Source: Bacteroidota bacterium
Lineage (GTDB): Bacteria > Bacteroidota > Ignavibacteria > Ignavibacteriales > Ignavibacteriaceae
Direction: 5' to 3'
NCBI GenBank assembly: GCA_021824145.1
Contig: JAKALM010000001.1
Span: 558,001 to 622,000 of the forward strand
DNA: 64,000 nt
A program made the position numbers and the translations under genes. Positions 43,250 through 52,890 of this stretch are shown here, piece by piece. The notes below the pieces were generated by a model. That model worked only from the letters and a program-made list of their open reading frames with translations, did no database searches and was not told where the DNA came from. Position 1 is the first letter of the stretch. Each line of letters starts with the position of its first letter.

Positions 43250-45229
43250 TTACCAGCCGTAATCAGTTCCGTAGTTTTCTTTCTCAACCGGATGGTGGAG
43301 AGAAGAAATCAAAGAAATCTTATCAGTATTAACCGGATAAGTTTTTACATGAATACATTTTCCCGAAGGCGGTTCGCCGGAATCTTCACAAAGAGGGATG
43401 AATTCAACGGATGAAGGTTTTGTAAAATCTGCCCAGCCAAATCCTTTTTCTTTCCTAGAAATTTCCGCCATCATTTTACCCCAGATTGGAGCGCAAGCGG
43501 TGCCGCCGTATTGATAGCCGCCGCCAAGCTTTCTATGCTGATTATCGAAACCGATCCAGATAGCAGTTGAAAGCTTTGTATTATAACCGACGAACCAGGC
43601 ATCTGTATAATTTTGTGTTGTCCCGGTTTTACCAGCAGCAATTCCGCGATAATATCTTCTAATTATAGATGCAGTGCCGCCGTCAACAACTTTTTTCAAT
43701 GCAGAAGTAACTAAATAGGAAGTAGCTGAATCAAGAACAGTCGTAGTATCAATATACTTGCTATAAAGAATTCTTCCGTTTTTATCTTCAATTTTTAAAA
43801 TTGAAAATGGTTTAGCGAATTTACCTTCATCAGCAAAGACTGCGTAAGAAGACGCCATTTCAAGCGGGCTAACTTCGCCGGTTCCTAAAGCGATGGAAGG
43901 ATAGGAAGGTATGTCGGATTCTATTCCAAGCTGATGAGCAAAAGCCACAACTGAATCCGGTGAAGTTAAATGAGTAATTGCATAAGCAGCAGATAAATTA
44001 ATTGAATGTTCAATTGCTGTTTCCATTGGAATAGGTGATTCGGTATAATCATTATCGTCATTTTGCGGCTGCCATTGGTAAGCAGTGCCGGAATCAACAA
44101 TGATCGGCAGATTTAACAAAGGCTCTGCGAGTGTATAACCTTTTTCCAAAAGATCGCCGTAAAGAAAAGGTTTAAAAGATGAACCTGGCTGACGCTTAAT
44201 TTGAACTGCTCTGTTTAATCCTCTTGGGTCAGTATCAGGATTACCGCCAATCATTGCACGAATCATTCCGGTACCAGGCTCCACAGAAATTAATCCTATT
44301 TGAGCTTCTTTCATAGAATTTGGAAATTGTTTCCACTGTGAACTAACGGCATTGTCAGCAGCAAGCTGATCGGTATAATCCATTGTTGTTGTAATTTTAA
44401 GTTCATCTCGGTCGAGGTAAATACCTTTTGACCGTAGAATATCAACAGCTTCTCTTCTAACTTCTTCTAAAAAGAATTTTCCCACTCCATCATGCAAATC
44501 TAAACCTAGCGGAGTATTTTTTAATCGTTCAAATTCTGATTCAGAAATCTTACCGACTTCAACTAAGTTATGAAGAACTTCATTTCGCCTGTTAAACATT
44601 TTGCCGGGATGTTTAATCGGATCGTAGCCGCCTGGAGATTGAACCATACCGACAATTGCAGCAGCTTCCGTAATAGAAAGCTTATCCGGAGTTTTGCCAA
44701 AATAAGTTTCAGCGGCAGCCCAAATCCCGTAAGCACTATGTCCAAAATAAACAGTATTTAAATACATCAAAAGAATTTGATCTTTAGTAAATTTTTTTTC
44801 TAAAGCTCTTGCAAGCTCTATTTCTTTTAACTTTCTGGAAATGGTACGTTCATTTGAAAGGAAGAGATTTCTAGCAAGCTGCATTGTTAAAGTGCTTCCG
44901 CCTTCAATATGTCCAGTAAGTGTTTTAAATATTCCGCGGATAATTCCTTTAACAGAAACGCCATCGTGATTGTAAAAATCTCTGTCTTCAGTTGCAATCA
45001 AGCTCCACAAAACGTATTTGGAAATGTAACCGGTACTTCGAGCATCAACGCGATTTTTATCTCCGAAATATCCAATTACTCTTCCGTCTTCAGAAACTGC
45101 GTATGATGAATATTGAATATTAATAGGAGGAAGATCTTGAGAAAAATTCAAACTGAAAATTGATGAGAGAAGGAAAATGAAAAGAGAATAAGAAATAATT
45201 TTTTTGGTTATTAGAAAAAATAAATTCAT
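43250..45229 (-). CDS. Class A penicillin-binding protein (PBP1-type)
   Basis: A 659-aa bifunctional peptidoglycan synthase. After an N-terminal membrane anchor (about 10-28) the glycosyltransferase GT51 domain shows ATEDRDFYNHDGV, EGGSTLTMQLARNLFL and KEIELARALEKKFTKDQILL. The transpeptidase has QPGSSFKPFLY (SxxK), a SIN/S-type HSINLSAAYA and KTGTTQNYTDAW. Length is at the lower end for PBP1a-like enzymes. It is transcribed alone on the minus strand. Confidence 0.95.
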   Translation of the reverse strand: MNLFFLITKKIISYSLFIFLLSSIFSLNFSQDLPPINIQYSSYAVSEDGRVIGYFGDKNRVDARSTGYISKYVLWSLIATEDRDFYNHDGVSVKGIIRGIFKTLTGHIEGGSTLTMQLARNLFLSNERTISRKLKEIELARALEKKFTKDQILLMYLNTVYFGHSAYGIWAAAETYFGKTPDKLSITEAAAIVGMVQSPGGYDPIKHPGKMFNRRNEVLHNLVEVGKISESEFERLKNTPLGLDLHDGVGKFFLEEVRREAVDILRSKGIYLDRDELKITTTMDYTDQLAADNAVSSQWKQFPNSMKEAQIGLISVEPGTGMIRAMIGGNPDTDPRGLNRAVQIKRQPGSSFKPFLYGDLLEKGYTLAEPLLNLPIIVDSGTAYQWQPQNDDNDYTESPIPMETAIEHSINLSAAYAITHLTSPDSVVAFAHQLGIESDIPSYPSIALGTGEVSPLEMASSYAVFADEGKFAKPFSILKIEDKNGRILYSKYIDTTTVLDSATSYLVTSALKKVVDGGTASIIRRYYRGIAAGKTGTTQNYTDAWFVGYNTKLSTAIWIGFDNQHRKLGGGYQYGGTACAPIWGKMMAEISRKEKGFGWADFTKPSSVEFIPLCEDSGEPPSGKCIHVKTYPVNTDKISLISSLHHPVEKENYGTDYGW

Positions 45230-45303
45230 CTATCAGACATAAAATGCTATAAAAACTGGCACAAAAATATATAAATTAATTACTAGGTGCACAAGGGAAG
45301 AAG

Positions 45304-45362
45304 TTCAAGTGTAAGTTTAAGTTCAAGTGTAAGATTAAGGTTGAGGATTAAGATTAAGATTT
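45304..45362. repeat. Degenerate tandem repeat upstream of the PBP gene
   Basis: About three imperfect units of roughly 18 nt built on AAGTTCAAGTGTAAGATT (copies decaying to AAGGTTGAGGATTAAGATT). It lies in the 313-nt gap between the PBP start and the small HTH gene; the rest of that gap is AT-rich with nothing else recognisable. Confidence 0.5.
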
Positions 45363-45542
45363 AGTAAAGGGAAATAAATGAGTTAAAAATTTTAGTTATT
45401 CAAATTTAAATGGTATAAGATTTTTGAGTATTTAATCTAAAAAAGGTTTGCATATAATAAAAAAATGATTATTTTATAATGAATTCAAAAAATGTTAATT
45501 CTTTACAAAAGTGGATTTAACTATAAGAATTGGAAACCACAA

Positions 45543-45752
45543 ATGAAAGAATTTTTTAGTGTCCAGGATATTGCCAAACTTTTAAAACTTAGTAAATCGT
45601 CTGTAATTTATTATATAAAATCGAGTCAGCTAAGAGCATTTCAAGTCGGGAAAGTTTATGTTGTTTCAAAAGAGGATTTTGGAGAATTCTTAAAAAAACA
45701 TAAAGCTAAGAAAAAAAGGAAAAAAGAAAATCAAACTACATTGGAATTCTAA
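45543..45752 (+). CDS. Small excisionase/MerR-type HTH protein
   Basis: A 69-aa DNA-binding protein: EFFSVQDIAKLLKLSKSSVI (helix-turn-helix), YYIKSSQLRAFQVGKVYVVS (the wing), ending in a very lysine-rich tail. This is the HTH_17 fold used by excisionases and small regulators. I prefer ATG 45543 over ATG 45492 because the conserved domain begins right there. No integrase, phage gene or attachment site is nearby, so it is more likely a chromosomal regulator or nucleoid-associated protein. Confidence 0.7.
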   Translation: MKEFFSVQDIAKLLKLSKSSVIYYIKSSQLRAFQVGKVYVVSKEDFGEFLKKHKAKKKRKKENQTTLEF

Positions 45753-45763
45753 AAAATTACAAA

Positions 45764-46168
45764 TCAAGATTTTTTGTTGGAAATATATTCTTCCTCAATT
45801 TTTTCAATATATTTTCTAAGAATAATTATATACTTAACTATATTTTTATAAATCTCGTCAGGTAGTTTTAGATTTGAAAGGTTTGTCAATTTGTATTTGT
45901 CTTCAAGCATTTGAAGAAATACTTTTTCGTTGTTGATTATACCAAATTTGGCTGCATTTCTGATATAATCAGATGGAAATTTACAGTTTACTTTGTATTC
46001 GACTAAAATTAATGATAAATTTTTAATAAAAAGGTCAAATGTCATTCTGAAGCGTTTCGCAACATTTATTTTTTCATAATCTTCTTTAGCATTTTTGCTA
46101 TAAGAAAGCAACCTTTTAAAGGAATCCGAAAGTTCACGAAATGAATCTAATATCTGTTGATTTGACAT
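45764..46168 (-). CDS. HI0074-like nucleotidyltransferase substrate-binding protein (orphan)
   Basis: A 134-aa all-helical protein with the HI0074 pattern: NVAKRFRMTFDLFIKNLSLIL (usually IQRFEFTFELAWK), YIRNAAKFGIINNEKVFLQM and LEDKYKLTNLSN. In the family the last segment is RN.TSHTY; here the His and the Arg-Asn are lost. These proteins normally sit next to a MNT-fold minimal nucleotidyltransferase and form toxin-antitoxin-like pairs. No such partner lies within several kb. It is either a remnant or a domesticated stand-alone. Confidence 0.6.
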   Translation of the reverse strand: MSNQQILDSFRELSDSFKRLLSYSKNAKEDYEKINVAKRFRMTFDLFIKNLSLILVEYKVNCKFPSDYIRNAAKFGIINNEKVFLQMLEDKYKLTNLSNLKLPDEIYKNIVKYIIILRKYIEKIEEEYISNKKS

Positions 46169-46592
46169 TATTTTTTTTACTGTTTAATAGTTATAAAAGA
46201 CAGAAAAAAATTTTCTAAAGATTTTTGGATGAATAAGATAATACAAAATAAATTATTATAAAGAAAAATAATTGATTTATTTAATAAATTTAGAGAATTT
46301 TTTTATAAAATCGTTAAATTTTTGTGACAGAGATATTCAAAAATGAAACTTATTTACGATAATATTGTCAAAATAAAAGAATTTGATTAAATAATCTATT
46401 TTTAAGATAAAAACTGAAAATAGTGCAAAAAATCAAATAATTTAAGTGTGTGAATGGTCAAGAATTAAAAAAAGATAATTTTTTGACTTACTATTAAGCA
46501 ATAATATTTTTTATATTTGTCATTTGGAATTTTTCGAATTAAAGGAAATATAGGTTTAATTTATTAAAATCATAATCGGGAGTTAAATAAAA
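46169..46592. promoter_or_regulatory. rpoD upstream region with TAnnTTTG element
   Basis: A 424-nt AT-rich gap without coding frames. TATATTTG at 46512-46519 matches the Bacteroidota -7 element TAnnTTTG exactly, about 75 nt before the rpoD start. A TTTTG lies at 46481-46485 but the spacing of 26 nt is longer than usual for a -33 element, so only the -7 part is convincing. Confidence 0.4.
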
Positions 46593-47450
46593 TTGAAAAT
46601 AACTAAGCAATTCACAAATCGTGAGAGTAAATCTTTAGATCAATACTTGCTGGAAATTGGGAAAGTTGATTTAATAACTCCGGAAAGAGAAATTGAATTA
46701 GCAAAGCGCATAAAAAAAGGTGATAGATTAGCATTAGAAGAATTAACAAAAGCTAATCTTCGATTCGTTGTCAGTGTTGCTAAGCAATTTCAAAACCAAG
46801 GTTTATCATTAGGCGATTTGATTAATGAAGGAAATCTTGGTTTAATAAAAGCTGCTGAAAGATTTGACGAAACAAGAGGATTCAAATTTATTTCATACGC
46901 AGTATGGTGGATTAGACAATCCATTATGCAGGCGATTGCAGAACAATCAAGAATGGTAAGATTACCATTAAATAGAGTAGGAACTCTAAATAAATTAGGT
47001 AAAGCATATTCTAAACTTGAACAAGAATATGAAAGAAAACCAAGTGCAGCAGAATTAGCTGAAGAACTTGACATGAAAGCTGATGAAGTTACTGATACAC
47101 TTCAACTTTACGGCCGACACGTTTCAATGGATGCACCTTTTGCTGGAGATGATGACAAGAACAGCTTGATTGATGTTCTACCAAATGAACAACAGCCAGC
47201 ACCGGATGTAAAACTAATGCAAGAATCTCTTAAAGCTGAAGTTGAAAGTGTTCTTTCAACTTTAAGTGAAAGAGAAGCGAGTGTTCTACGATTATATTTT
47301 GGTATTAACGGAGAGCATTCAGCTACTCTGGAAGAAATCGGTGAAAGATTTAATTTAACCAGAGAAAGAGTTCGCCAAATAAAAGAGAAAGCACTGCGTA
47401 CTTTAAGACATCCATCAAGAAGTCAAAATCTAAAAGCATATTTAGGATAA
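46593..47450 (+). CDS. rpoD: Primary RNA polymerase sigma factor (Bacteroidota type)
   Basis: A 285-aa sigma-70 lacking region 1.1, as in Bacteroidota. The N-terminus [20 protein letters not shown] is typical of that phylum. Region 2 has [20 protein letters not shown] and [19 protein letters not shown]; region 3 and the region 4 helix-turn-helix ([29 protein letters not shown]) follow. The TTG start is preceded by an in-frame TAA three codons upstream, so no earlier start exists. This gene is the best single indicator of the host lineage. Confidence 0.96.
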   Translation: MKITKQFTNRESKSLDQYLLEIGKVDLITPEREIELAKRIKKGDRLALEELTKANLRFVVSVAKQFQNQGLSLGDLINEGNLGLIKAAERFDETRGFKFISYAVWWIRQSIMQAIAEQSRMVRLPLNRVGTLNKLGKAYSKLEQEYERKPSAAELAEELDMKADEVTDTLQLYGRHVSMDAPFAGDDDKNSLIDVLPNEQQPAPDVKLMQESLKAEVESVLSTLSEREASVLRLYFGINGEHSATLEEIGERFNLTRERVRQIKEKALRTLRHPSRSQNLKAYLG

Positions 47451-47462
47451 ACATTTCAAAAT

Positions 47463-47495
47463 GATATTCCATCCCATTAAACGGGGTGGAATATC
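47463..47495. terminator. Hairpin between rpoD and the convergent gene
   Basis: GATATTCCATCCC (47463-47475) pairs with GGGGTGGAATATC (47483-47495) over 13 positions with one G-T wobble, around a 7-nt loop. It sits between two convergent genes and could serve both. There is only a weak T-rich stretch on either side. Confidence 0.7.
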
Positions 47496-47520
47496 GATCT
47501 TAATTTCTGTTCAAAAAAAA

Positions 47521-48243
47521 TCAAGTTGAGAGTTTTTGCAGCCAGCTTATTTCTAATCCATTCTGTTTGAATAATTCAATATATTTTTGTGCAATACTTT
47601 TTTTGAATTTATCCAGTCCTTCAACAAAATCTTTTAAAGCTACATTGCCGCCGTAAGTAAAATAATAATCGGTTAGCTTTTCTATATAATTTTTTGTGAG
47701 ATCCGAAATTAAAATAAATGCTTTGGAAGTTGTGTTATCAATTGAATCTAAATTTTTTTCTTCTTCGGGGCGAATCATATCTTCGTCATTCAATATTGAA
47801 AATTCGTCAACTTTATCTTCAAGCTCTTTTAAGATGGTCCAATTTGTTGCCAACTGAAAAAGTATTTCTAAAATCTCACTAAACTTTTTCTCTCTTTCCA
47901 TAATATAATTTGTTAAAGCCGCATCGCGAGTTTCTAAGCTGCCAGCATCCACATCAAGATTTTTAAGAAATTCTACTAAGTCAATTCTATTTCTTGATTG
48001 TCCTGCAATGGCTCTAAACTTAAATATAATTTTTTCATCAAATGCTATTTCAGCGTCACTGTAAATCTCATTATCTTCAAGCAAATTTATAATTTCAATT
48101 TTTCTTTCCGGAGCCTTTTTATCAAGATATTCGTTAGTTAAATTGAAATTTTCATATTCATCAGATTTTTCGTCAATCATGCTTGCAAGATATGACTTCA
48201 GCTTTAGAAGAGTTAAAAACAAATCATTTTTATCAGCGGCCAT
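47521..48243 (-). CDS. Unknown acidic cytosolic protein
   Basis: A 240-aa protein that I do not recognise. I start it at the ATG ending at 48243 because GGGGAAA lies about eight bases upstream; the frame continues 36 codons further but without a ribosome binding site. It is rich in Asp/Glu/Lys and predicted helical, with no signal or membrane segment. It reads like a two-part helical bundle (RKIEIINLLEDNEIYSDAEI; KNYIEKLTDYYFTYGGNVAL). Convergent with rpoD, divergent from a lytic transglycosylase. Confidence 0.65.
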   Translation of the reverse strand: MAADKNDLFLTLLKLKSYLASMIDEKSDEYENFNLTNEYLDKKAPERKIEIINLLEDNEIYSDAEIAFDEKIIFKFRAIAGQSRNRIDLVEFLKNLDVDAGSLETRDAALTNYIMEREKKFSEILEILFQLATNWTILKELEDKVDEFSILNDEDMIRPEEEKNLDSIDNTTSKAFILISDLTKNYIEKLTDYYFTYGGNVALKDFVEGLDKFKKSIAQKYIELFKQNGLEISWLQKLST

Positions 48244-48424
48244 TTTAATTTTCCCCGAAAGAATTTTATAAATATTTGATAATAAGTTAACAAAAAAAAT
48301 ATTAAAGTATAAGCTTAAATTTTTAGAAAATATTTTTGATATGAATTCCACCTTTATAGCTAATCAACAATTAAAAATAATTTAGCTATATTGATTCATT
48401 GAATTTATTAATAAGAAAAAAATT

Positions 48425-49393
48425 ATGAAAGAATTAAAGTTCAGAACTGAATTTGTATTTTTCTTTTCCGGTATTGCGGCCGGAATATTTATTTTACTAA
48501 TTATCGGATTTTATGGATCCAAAACAAGGGGCACATCTCAAGTCCAAAATATTTTTAATGCCGGATCTAATAATTTTAATAAAATAATTTCTCCAAAGAT
48601 ACCTGACAAAATTGATTTTGCTGGAGAAAAAGTCCCATTAGAAAATTTTGAAGTAAGGGAAAGAATTGATAGAGAAATGCTGGTTAATGTTTACTGGTAT
48701 TCATCTACAATTCTTGGATTGAAAAGAGCAAACAGATGGTTCCCGATTATTGAGCCAATATTAAAGAAAAACAATATTCCGGATGATTTTAAATATCTTG
48801 CAGTAATTGAAAGTAATTTAACAAACACAACTTCATACGCTGGAGCGGTAGGCTTTTGGCAGCTGACAGAAGACGTTGCTAAAAAATACGGGCTTGAAGT
48901 TGATGATAAAGTTGATGAAAGATATAACGTTGAAAAATCAACTGAAGCTGCATGCAAATATTTACTTGATGCATACAGTGAATTTAACAGCTGGACTTTG
49001 GCAGCGGCAGCATTCAACATGGGCAAGAGCGGGCTTGAAAAACAAATTGAAAGGCAACGAGTTCATAATTATTATAATCTTCTTTTGAGTGAAGAAACTT
49101 TAAGATATGTTGCTAGAATAATCTCTATGAAATTAATTTTTAGTGATCCGGAAGAATATGGCTACGAAATAAAGAAAGATGATTTATATCCGCCATTGAA
49201 AACTCATAATGTTGAAATTGATTCTTCGGTTGAAAATTGGACTGACTTCGCATTTAGTCATGGAATTAATTATAAGATATTGAAATATTACAATCCATGG
49301 TTAAGAGATATTTCGCTGACGAATAAGAAGAAGAAAGTATATGAGATTAAAATTCCAGATGAAGGAAGTTATGAATCAATTAAAGATGAATAA
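48425..49393 (+). CDS. Membrane-anchored lytic transglycosylase
   Basis: A 322-aa GH23 enzyme that cleaves peptidoglycan glycan strands. One N-terminal membrane helix (about 10-28). The domain spans about 110-230, with catalytic Glu in YLAVIESNLTN, then SYAGAVGFWQLTEDVAKKYG, STEAACKYLLDAY and AAAAFNMGKSGL. The C-terminal 60 residues (NWTDFAFSHGINYKILKYYN) resemble a worn LysM motif. MltD-like. It may act with the class A PBP encoded nearby. Confidence 0.9.
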   Translation: MKELKFRTEFVFFFSGIAAGIFILLIIGFYGSKTRGTSQVQNIFNAGSNNFNKIISPKIPDKIDFAGEKVPLENFEVRERIDREMLVNVYWYSSTILGLKRANRWFPIIEPILKKNNIPDDFKYLAVIESNLTNTTSYAGAVGFWQLTEDVAKKYGLEVDDKVDERYNVEKSTEAACKYLLDAYSEFNSWTLAAAAFNMGKSGLEKQIERQRVHNYYNLLLSEETLRYVARIISMKLIFSDPEEYGYEIKKDDLYPPLKTHNVEIDSSVENWTDFAFSHGINYKILKYYNPWLRDISLTNKKKKVYEIKIPDEGSYESIKDE

Positions 49394-49427
49394 GAAATTA
49401 TATTGTGTCGAACAATGGAGAATCGGA

Positions 49428-49500
49428 TTGTTGGAATATTGGAGTTTTGGAATAATGGAGTAAAGGAATATAAATTCACATTACTCCACAACTCCAACAA
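49428..49500. terminator. Interrupted hairpin between convergent genes
   Basis: TTGTTGG (49428), GGAGTT (49441) and GGAGTAA (49457) pair in order with TTACTCC (49481), AACTCC (49490) and CCAACAA (49494-49500). The GGAG/CTCC-rich wording resembles dispersed TTGGAGTATTGGAGT repeats. It separates the transglycosylase from the convergent peptidase and is likely a bidirectional terminator. Confidence 0.55.
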
Positions 49501-49529
49501 AATTTTAGAATTCTTTAAATCTATAAAAA

Positions 49530-51752
49530 CTAATTGCACTCACCTTTTAAATATCTGTTCAAATAATTATTATAAACTTCGAGAATTAAAAGACGGCTCT
49601 GCATATTGTATGCGGCACCATGTGCACCTGGAGGATAAATCCTTAAATCAGCATCTTTGCCGGCATTTGTAAGTGCAGTAAGAAGCTGCATTGTATTTTG
49701 CACGTGTACATTGTCATCCATCATTGAATGAATTATAAGAAGTTTGCCTTTTAAGCTGTCGGCATAAGTAACTGCATCGCTCATTTTATAGCCGTTAGCA
49801 TTATCGGAAAGCAATCCCATGTAGCGTTCTGTGTAAATGTCGTCATAAAGGCGCCAATCAATTACAGCAGAATTTGCAATTCCAACTTTGAAAACATCAG
49901 GGTGAGTTAGCATAGTAAATACGGTGCTGTAGCCTCCGTAGCTGGTTCCCATAATTGCCATATTTTTAGCATCAACATATGGAAGAGTTGAAAGGTAATG
50001 AGCAGTTTCGGAAAAGTCATTACTTTCCCATTTGCCAAGCTGATCGTAAACAATTTTTTCAAACTTGCTTCCATAGTTAGCAATGCCGCGGTTGTTAACA
50101 TCGACAATTATATAACCTTCCTGAGCCAAAAATTGATTCCAACCAGAAAACTCAAAAGAATTATAAACAGAATGAGATTCCGGTCCGCCATAGATTGCAA
50201 GAATAACTGGATATTTTTTATTCGGATCAAAATTGAACGGTTTAATCATTGAGCAATCTAATTTTACGCCGTCTGTAGTTGTGAAACTAAAAAGCTCTTT
50301 TGGAGAATATTCATGAGTTTTAATGAAGTCGTTAACAGATGAATTATCTTCTATCTTTTTAATCATCTTTCCATTCGTATTCCACAACTCAACCTGGCGC
50401 GGCTGGTTAATGCTGGAATAAGTATCAATATAATATTTTGAGTTCGGAGAAAAATCAAATTGATGTAAACCTTGAGCAGGCGATAATCGTTTTTCCTCTG
50501 AGCCGTCAAACTTAATTGAGTAAAGCTGTTCTTCAAGCGGAGAAGCTTCCGCTGATGTATAATAAATTGTTTGATTCTCAGGATTAATTCCCAAAACTTT
50601 TATAACATCCCAATTTCCATTAGTAACTTGATTTAAAAGTTTTCCATCATAATTGTAGCGATAAATTTGATAATAACCGCTGCGATCTGATATCCAGAAA
50701 AATTCTTTTACTTTTTCGGGAAAGAACATCATATCATTTACGCCGGTATAAAAATTAAATATTGCAACCCAAGTGTTATTTTTTTCTTCCATAACAAGGC
50801 GCCGGCTGCCATCAACTACATTAAAGAAATATAATTTCAAATCATTTTGGGCACGATTAAGAATCATCATTGCAAGAGTATTTGGTTCGCTTGTCCAGTA
50901 AACTCTTGGAATATAAAAATCGCCTTGCTCTCCAGGATCGAGCCAAATATTTTTATGAGTCTTAACATCAAGCACTCCAATTTTAACTTTCGGATTTGGA
51001 TCGCCAACTTGAGGGATAGGAATTTTTTCTTCAGTATTATGAAGCCCTTCATAATTTGTTAAAGTGATGATTGGAACTTTGCTCTCATCAAATTGCCAGT
51101 AAGCGATGTACTTGCTATCAGGAGACCAGTTCCACGCTTGTGCTTGACCAAATTCTTCTTCATAAACCCAATCGTAATGCCCGTTAAAAATATTTTCAGA
51201 TGCATCATTAGTTAGCTGAGTTTCATTTTTAGTTGCAAAATTATAAACATACATATTTCCGCCGCGTTCAATTCCAACCATTGAGCCGTCGGGAGAAAGC
51301 TGAGCAGTACGAGCATTTTTAGCTGCTGTTTTTAAGGTTTTATCATCAAGAGAATATACATAATAATCCGAAATTCCAGATCTTCTATAAAGTCTTCTGA
51401 AATTTGACTGGAAGAGAAGATGCTTGGAATCGTGAGCCCATTGAAAAGATTGGTATTCAAAAGTTTTATTGGTATCAGGGAATTTTAAACCTTCGCCGTT
51501 GAAAATTAATTCATCTTTGCCCGTAGAGGGATCGAATGAGCGGATTTCATTTTTTTTGTCAGTTGCATTAAATTCAGTATAAGAATATTTGTTGCCGCCA
51601 TCTATCCAATTAACATTTCTTGGACCAGATTTTCCCATCAACTTTGAAGTTGACGTTAGAGCTTCCCGAAGATTTTTGTATTCGGCTTTCTTTTGTGCGT
51701 AAACAGATAAAACAAAAAGGAAGGAAACAAAAAGTACAAGAAATTTTTTCAT
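49530..51752 (-). CDS. Dipeptidyl peptidase IV family (S9B) protein
   Basis: A 740-aa secreted serine peptidase. Signal peptide MKKFLVLFVSFLFVLSVYAQ. The N-terminal beta-propeller (about 60-480) contains YDWVYEEEFG, the Glu motif that binds the substrate amino-terminus in DPP-IV. The alpha/beta-hydrolase domain has nucleophile GTSYGGYST, acid SMMDDNVHVQN and His PGAHGAAY. It removes X-Pro or X-Ala dipeptides in the periplasm, typical of peptide-using Bacteroidota relatives. No operon partner. Confidence 0.95.
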   Translation of the reverse strand: MKKFLVLFVSFLFVLSVYAQKKAEYKNLREALTSTSKLMGKSGPRNVNWIDGGNKYSYTEFNATDKKNEIRSFDPSTGKDELIFNGEGLKFPDTNKTFEYQSFQWAHDSKHLLFQSNFRRLYRRSGISDYYVYSLDDKTLKTAAKNARTAQLSPDGSMVGIERGGNMYVYNFATKNETQLTNDASENIFNGHYDWVYEEEFGQAQAWNWSPDSKYIAYWQFDESKVPIITLTNYEGLHNTEEKIPIPQVGDPNPKVKIGVLDVKTHKNIWLDPGEQGDFYIPRVYWTSEPNTLAMMILNRAQNDLKLYFFNVVDGSRRLVMEEKNNTWVAIFNFYTGVNDMMFFPEKVKEFFWISDRSGYYQIYRYNYDGKLLNQVTNGNWDVIKVLGINPENQTIYYTSAEASPLEEQLYSIKFDGSEEKRLSPAQGLHQFDFSPNSKYYIDTYSSINQPRQVELWNTNGKMIKKIEDNSSVNDFIKTHEYSPKELFSFTTTDGVKLDCSMIKPFNFDPNKKYPVILAIYGGPESHSVYNSFEFSGWNQFLAQEGYIIVDVNNRGIANYGSKFEKIVYDQLGKWESNDFSETAHYLSTLPYVDAKNMAIMGTSYGGYSTVFTMLTHPDVFKVGIANSAVIDWRLYDDIYTERYMGLLSDNANGYKMSDAVTYADSLKGKLLIIHSMMDDNVHVQNTMQLLTALTNAGKDADLRIYPPGAHGAAYNMQSRLLILEVYNNYLNRYLKGECN

Positions 51753-52047
51753 AATAATTCACTTTATTTTTTAATGGAAATGGTTTTGAACTTAAAAAAA
51801 TAAGAATGCAGATGCAAGAAATTTGTGTTTAGCAGTTTTAGAAAATGATGGGTTTTATACATTTATAATTAGTCAACAATCACATAAGAAAAAATGATTG
51901 AAAGCTTGGAAACAGTTATTTCAGATATTAAATTTCAATCCTATTTAGAAAAAATTATTCCAAAGTCTTTGTTTTGTCTAATAGAAAAATAAAGTTTTTA
52001 TATAGAAAAAAGCTATTTATTAAATAATTATAAAAAAGGAAAAAAAA

Positions 52048-52575
52048 GTGAAAAAAAATCTAATTATAATTTCTGCATTTATTCTGTTAGCTGGCAGTTC
52101 GTTATTTGCACAAAAAGGGACTAAAATTGGCTATATCGATTCGCAAACAATTTTAACTCAACTTCCAGAAGCCATTAAAGCTCAGGGTGATGTTCAATCT
52201 GCAATTGACAATGTTAAAGGAAAGATTGACAGCTTGGGACAAGCATACCAGCAAACTTTGCAGGATTATCAAAAGCAATCAGCGATGATGACCGATGCTA
52301 AAAAACGCGAAGCTCAACAAAAAATTATGGGAATGGAAAAAGATTATAATGATCTTAGAGCAAAATTAGATGCAAATGGCGAAGTTGCACAGTTAAATCA
52401 AAAGCTTATGAAACCAATTATTGATAAAATTAAAAAAGTTGTTGAAGAAGTTTCTAAGCAAGAAGGAATACAGCTTGTATTAGAAAAAAGCGATCAGCTT
52501 CAAACAATTTGGTATGCTGAGCCGTCAATGGATTTAACGTATAAAGTCTTAGACAAATTGAAAACTGGTAAATAA
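52048..52575 (+). CDS. OmpH/Skp-like periplasmic chaperone
   Basis: A 175-aa protein with GTG start and AAGGAAA upstream. Signal peptide to about residue 21 (LLAGSSLFAQ), then the OmpH beta-strand GTKIGYIDSQTILTQLPE, a long alpha-helical hairpin (about 45-125), and a C-terminal strand EEVSKQEGIQLVLEKSD. Skp keeps outer-membrane proteins soluble in the periplasm. It stands alone here, not next to bamA, and ends in a clear terminator. Confidence 0.92.
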   Translation: MKKNLIIISAFILLAGSSLFAQKGTKIGYIDSQTILTQLPEAIKAQGDVQSAIDNVKGKIDSLGQAYQQTLQDYQKQSAMMTDAKKREAQQKIMGMEKDYNDLRAKLDANGEVAQLNQKLMKPIIDKIKKVVEEVSKQEGIQLVLEKSDQLQTIWYAEPSMDLTYKVLDKLKTGK

Positions 52576-52598
52576 AATTTTTCATATAATTTTATTTG

Positions 52599-52633
52599 AG
52601 GCGGAAAGCGCAGTTCTAATTTCCGCCTTTTTT
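52599..52633 (+). terminator. Intrinsic terminator after ompH/skp
   Basis: AGGCGGAAA (52599-52607) and TTTCCGCCT (52620-52628) form a perfect 9-bp GC-rich stem with a 12-nt loop, followed directly by a run of T. The clearest intrinsic terminator in the window. Confidence 0.92.
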
Positions 52634-52718
52634 ATTTCAGCTATACAGTCCCATCAAACTTTAATAAATTTTAGAAAATATTCATATTTTATTTTTTAAG
52701 AAGAATAGAAAGAAAAAA

Positions 52719-52820
52719 GAAAGCGGCTAAATATTAATCAATTAAAGCAAGATACAAAACCTTTATGGATTTATGTATCGCCACCAAATTGCTTTAGCGA
52801 TTAACAGTATTGCCGCTTTC
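52719..52820. other. 102-nt structured intergenic element
   Basis: GAAAGCGGC (52719) pairs perfectly with GCCGCTTTC (52812-52820). Further in, AATC/GATT and TTAAAGCAA/TTGCTTTAG continue the stem with small bulges, and GATAC/GTATC closes the inner loop. No coding frame crosses it. It is a long interrupted hairpin after the ompH terminator and before the stop of the convergent regulator; it could be a small RNA, a palindromic element or an extended terminator. Confidence 0.45.
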
Positions 52821-52890
52821 AAGTAATTTCTAAATTAAAATTCTTATAAAAATGTTCTAAGTTCAATAACCTAAATTGATCATTTTATCA

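Noticed and set aside
45543-45752. Prophage or integrative element marker (excisionase)
   Set aside because: No integrase, phage structural gene, tRNA or direct-repeat attachment site is found nearby; small HTH_17 proteins are common chromosomal genes.
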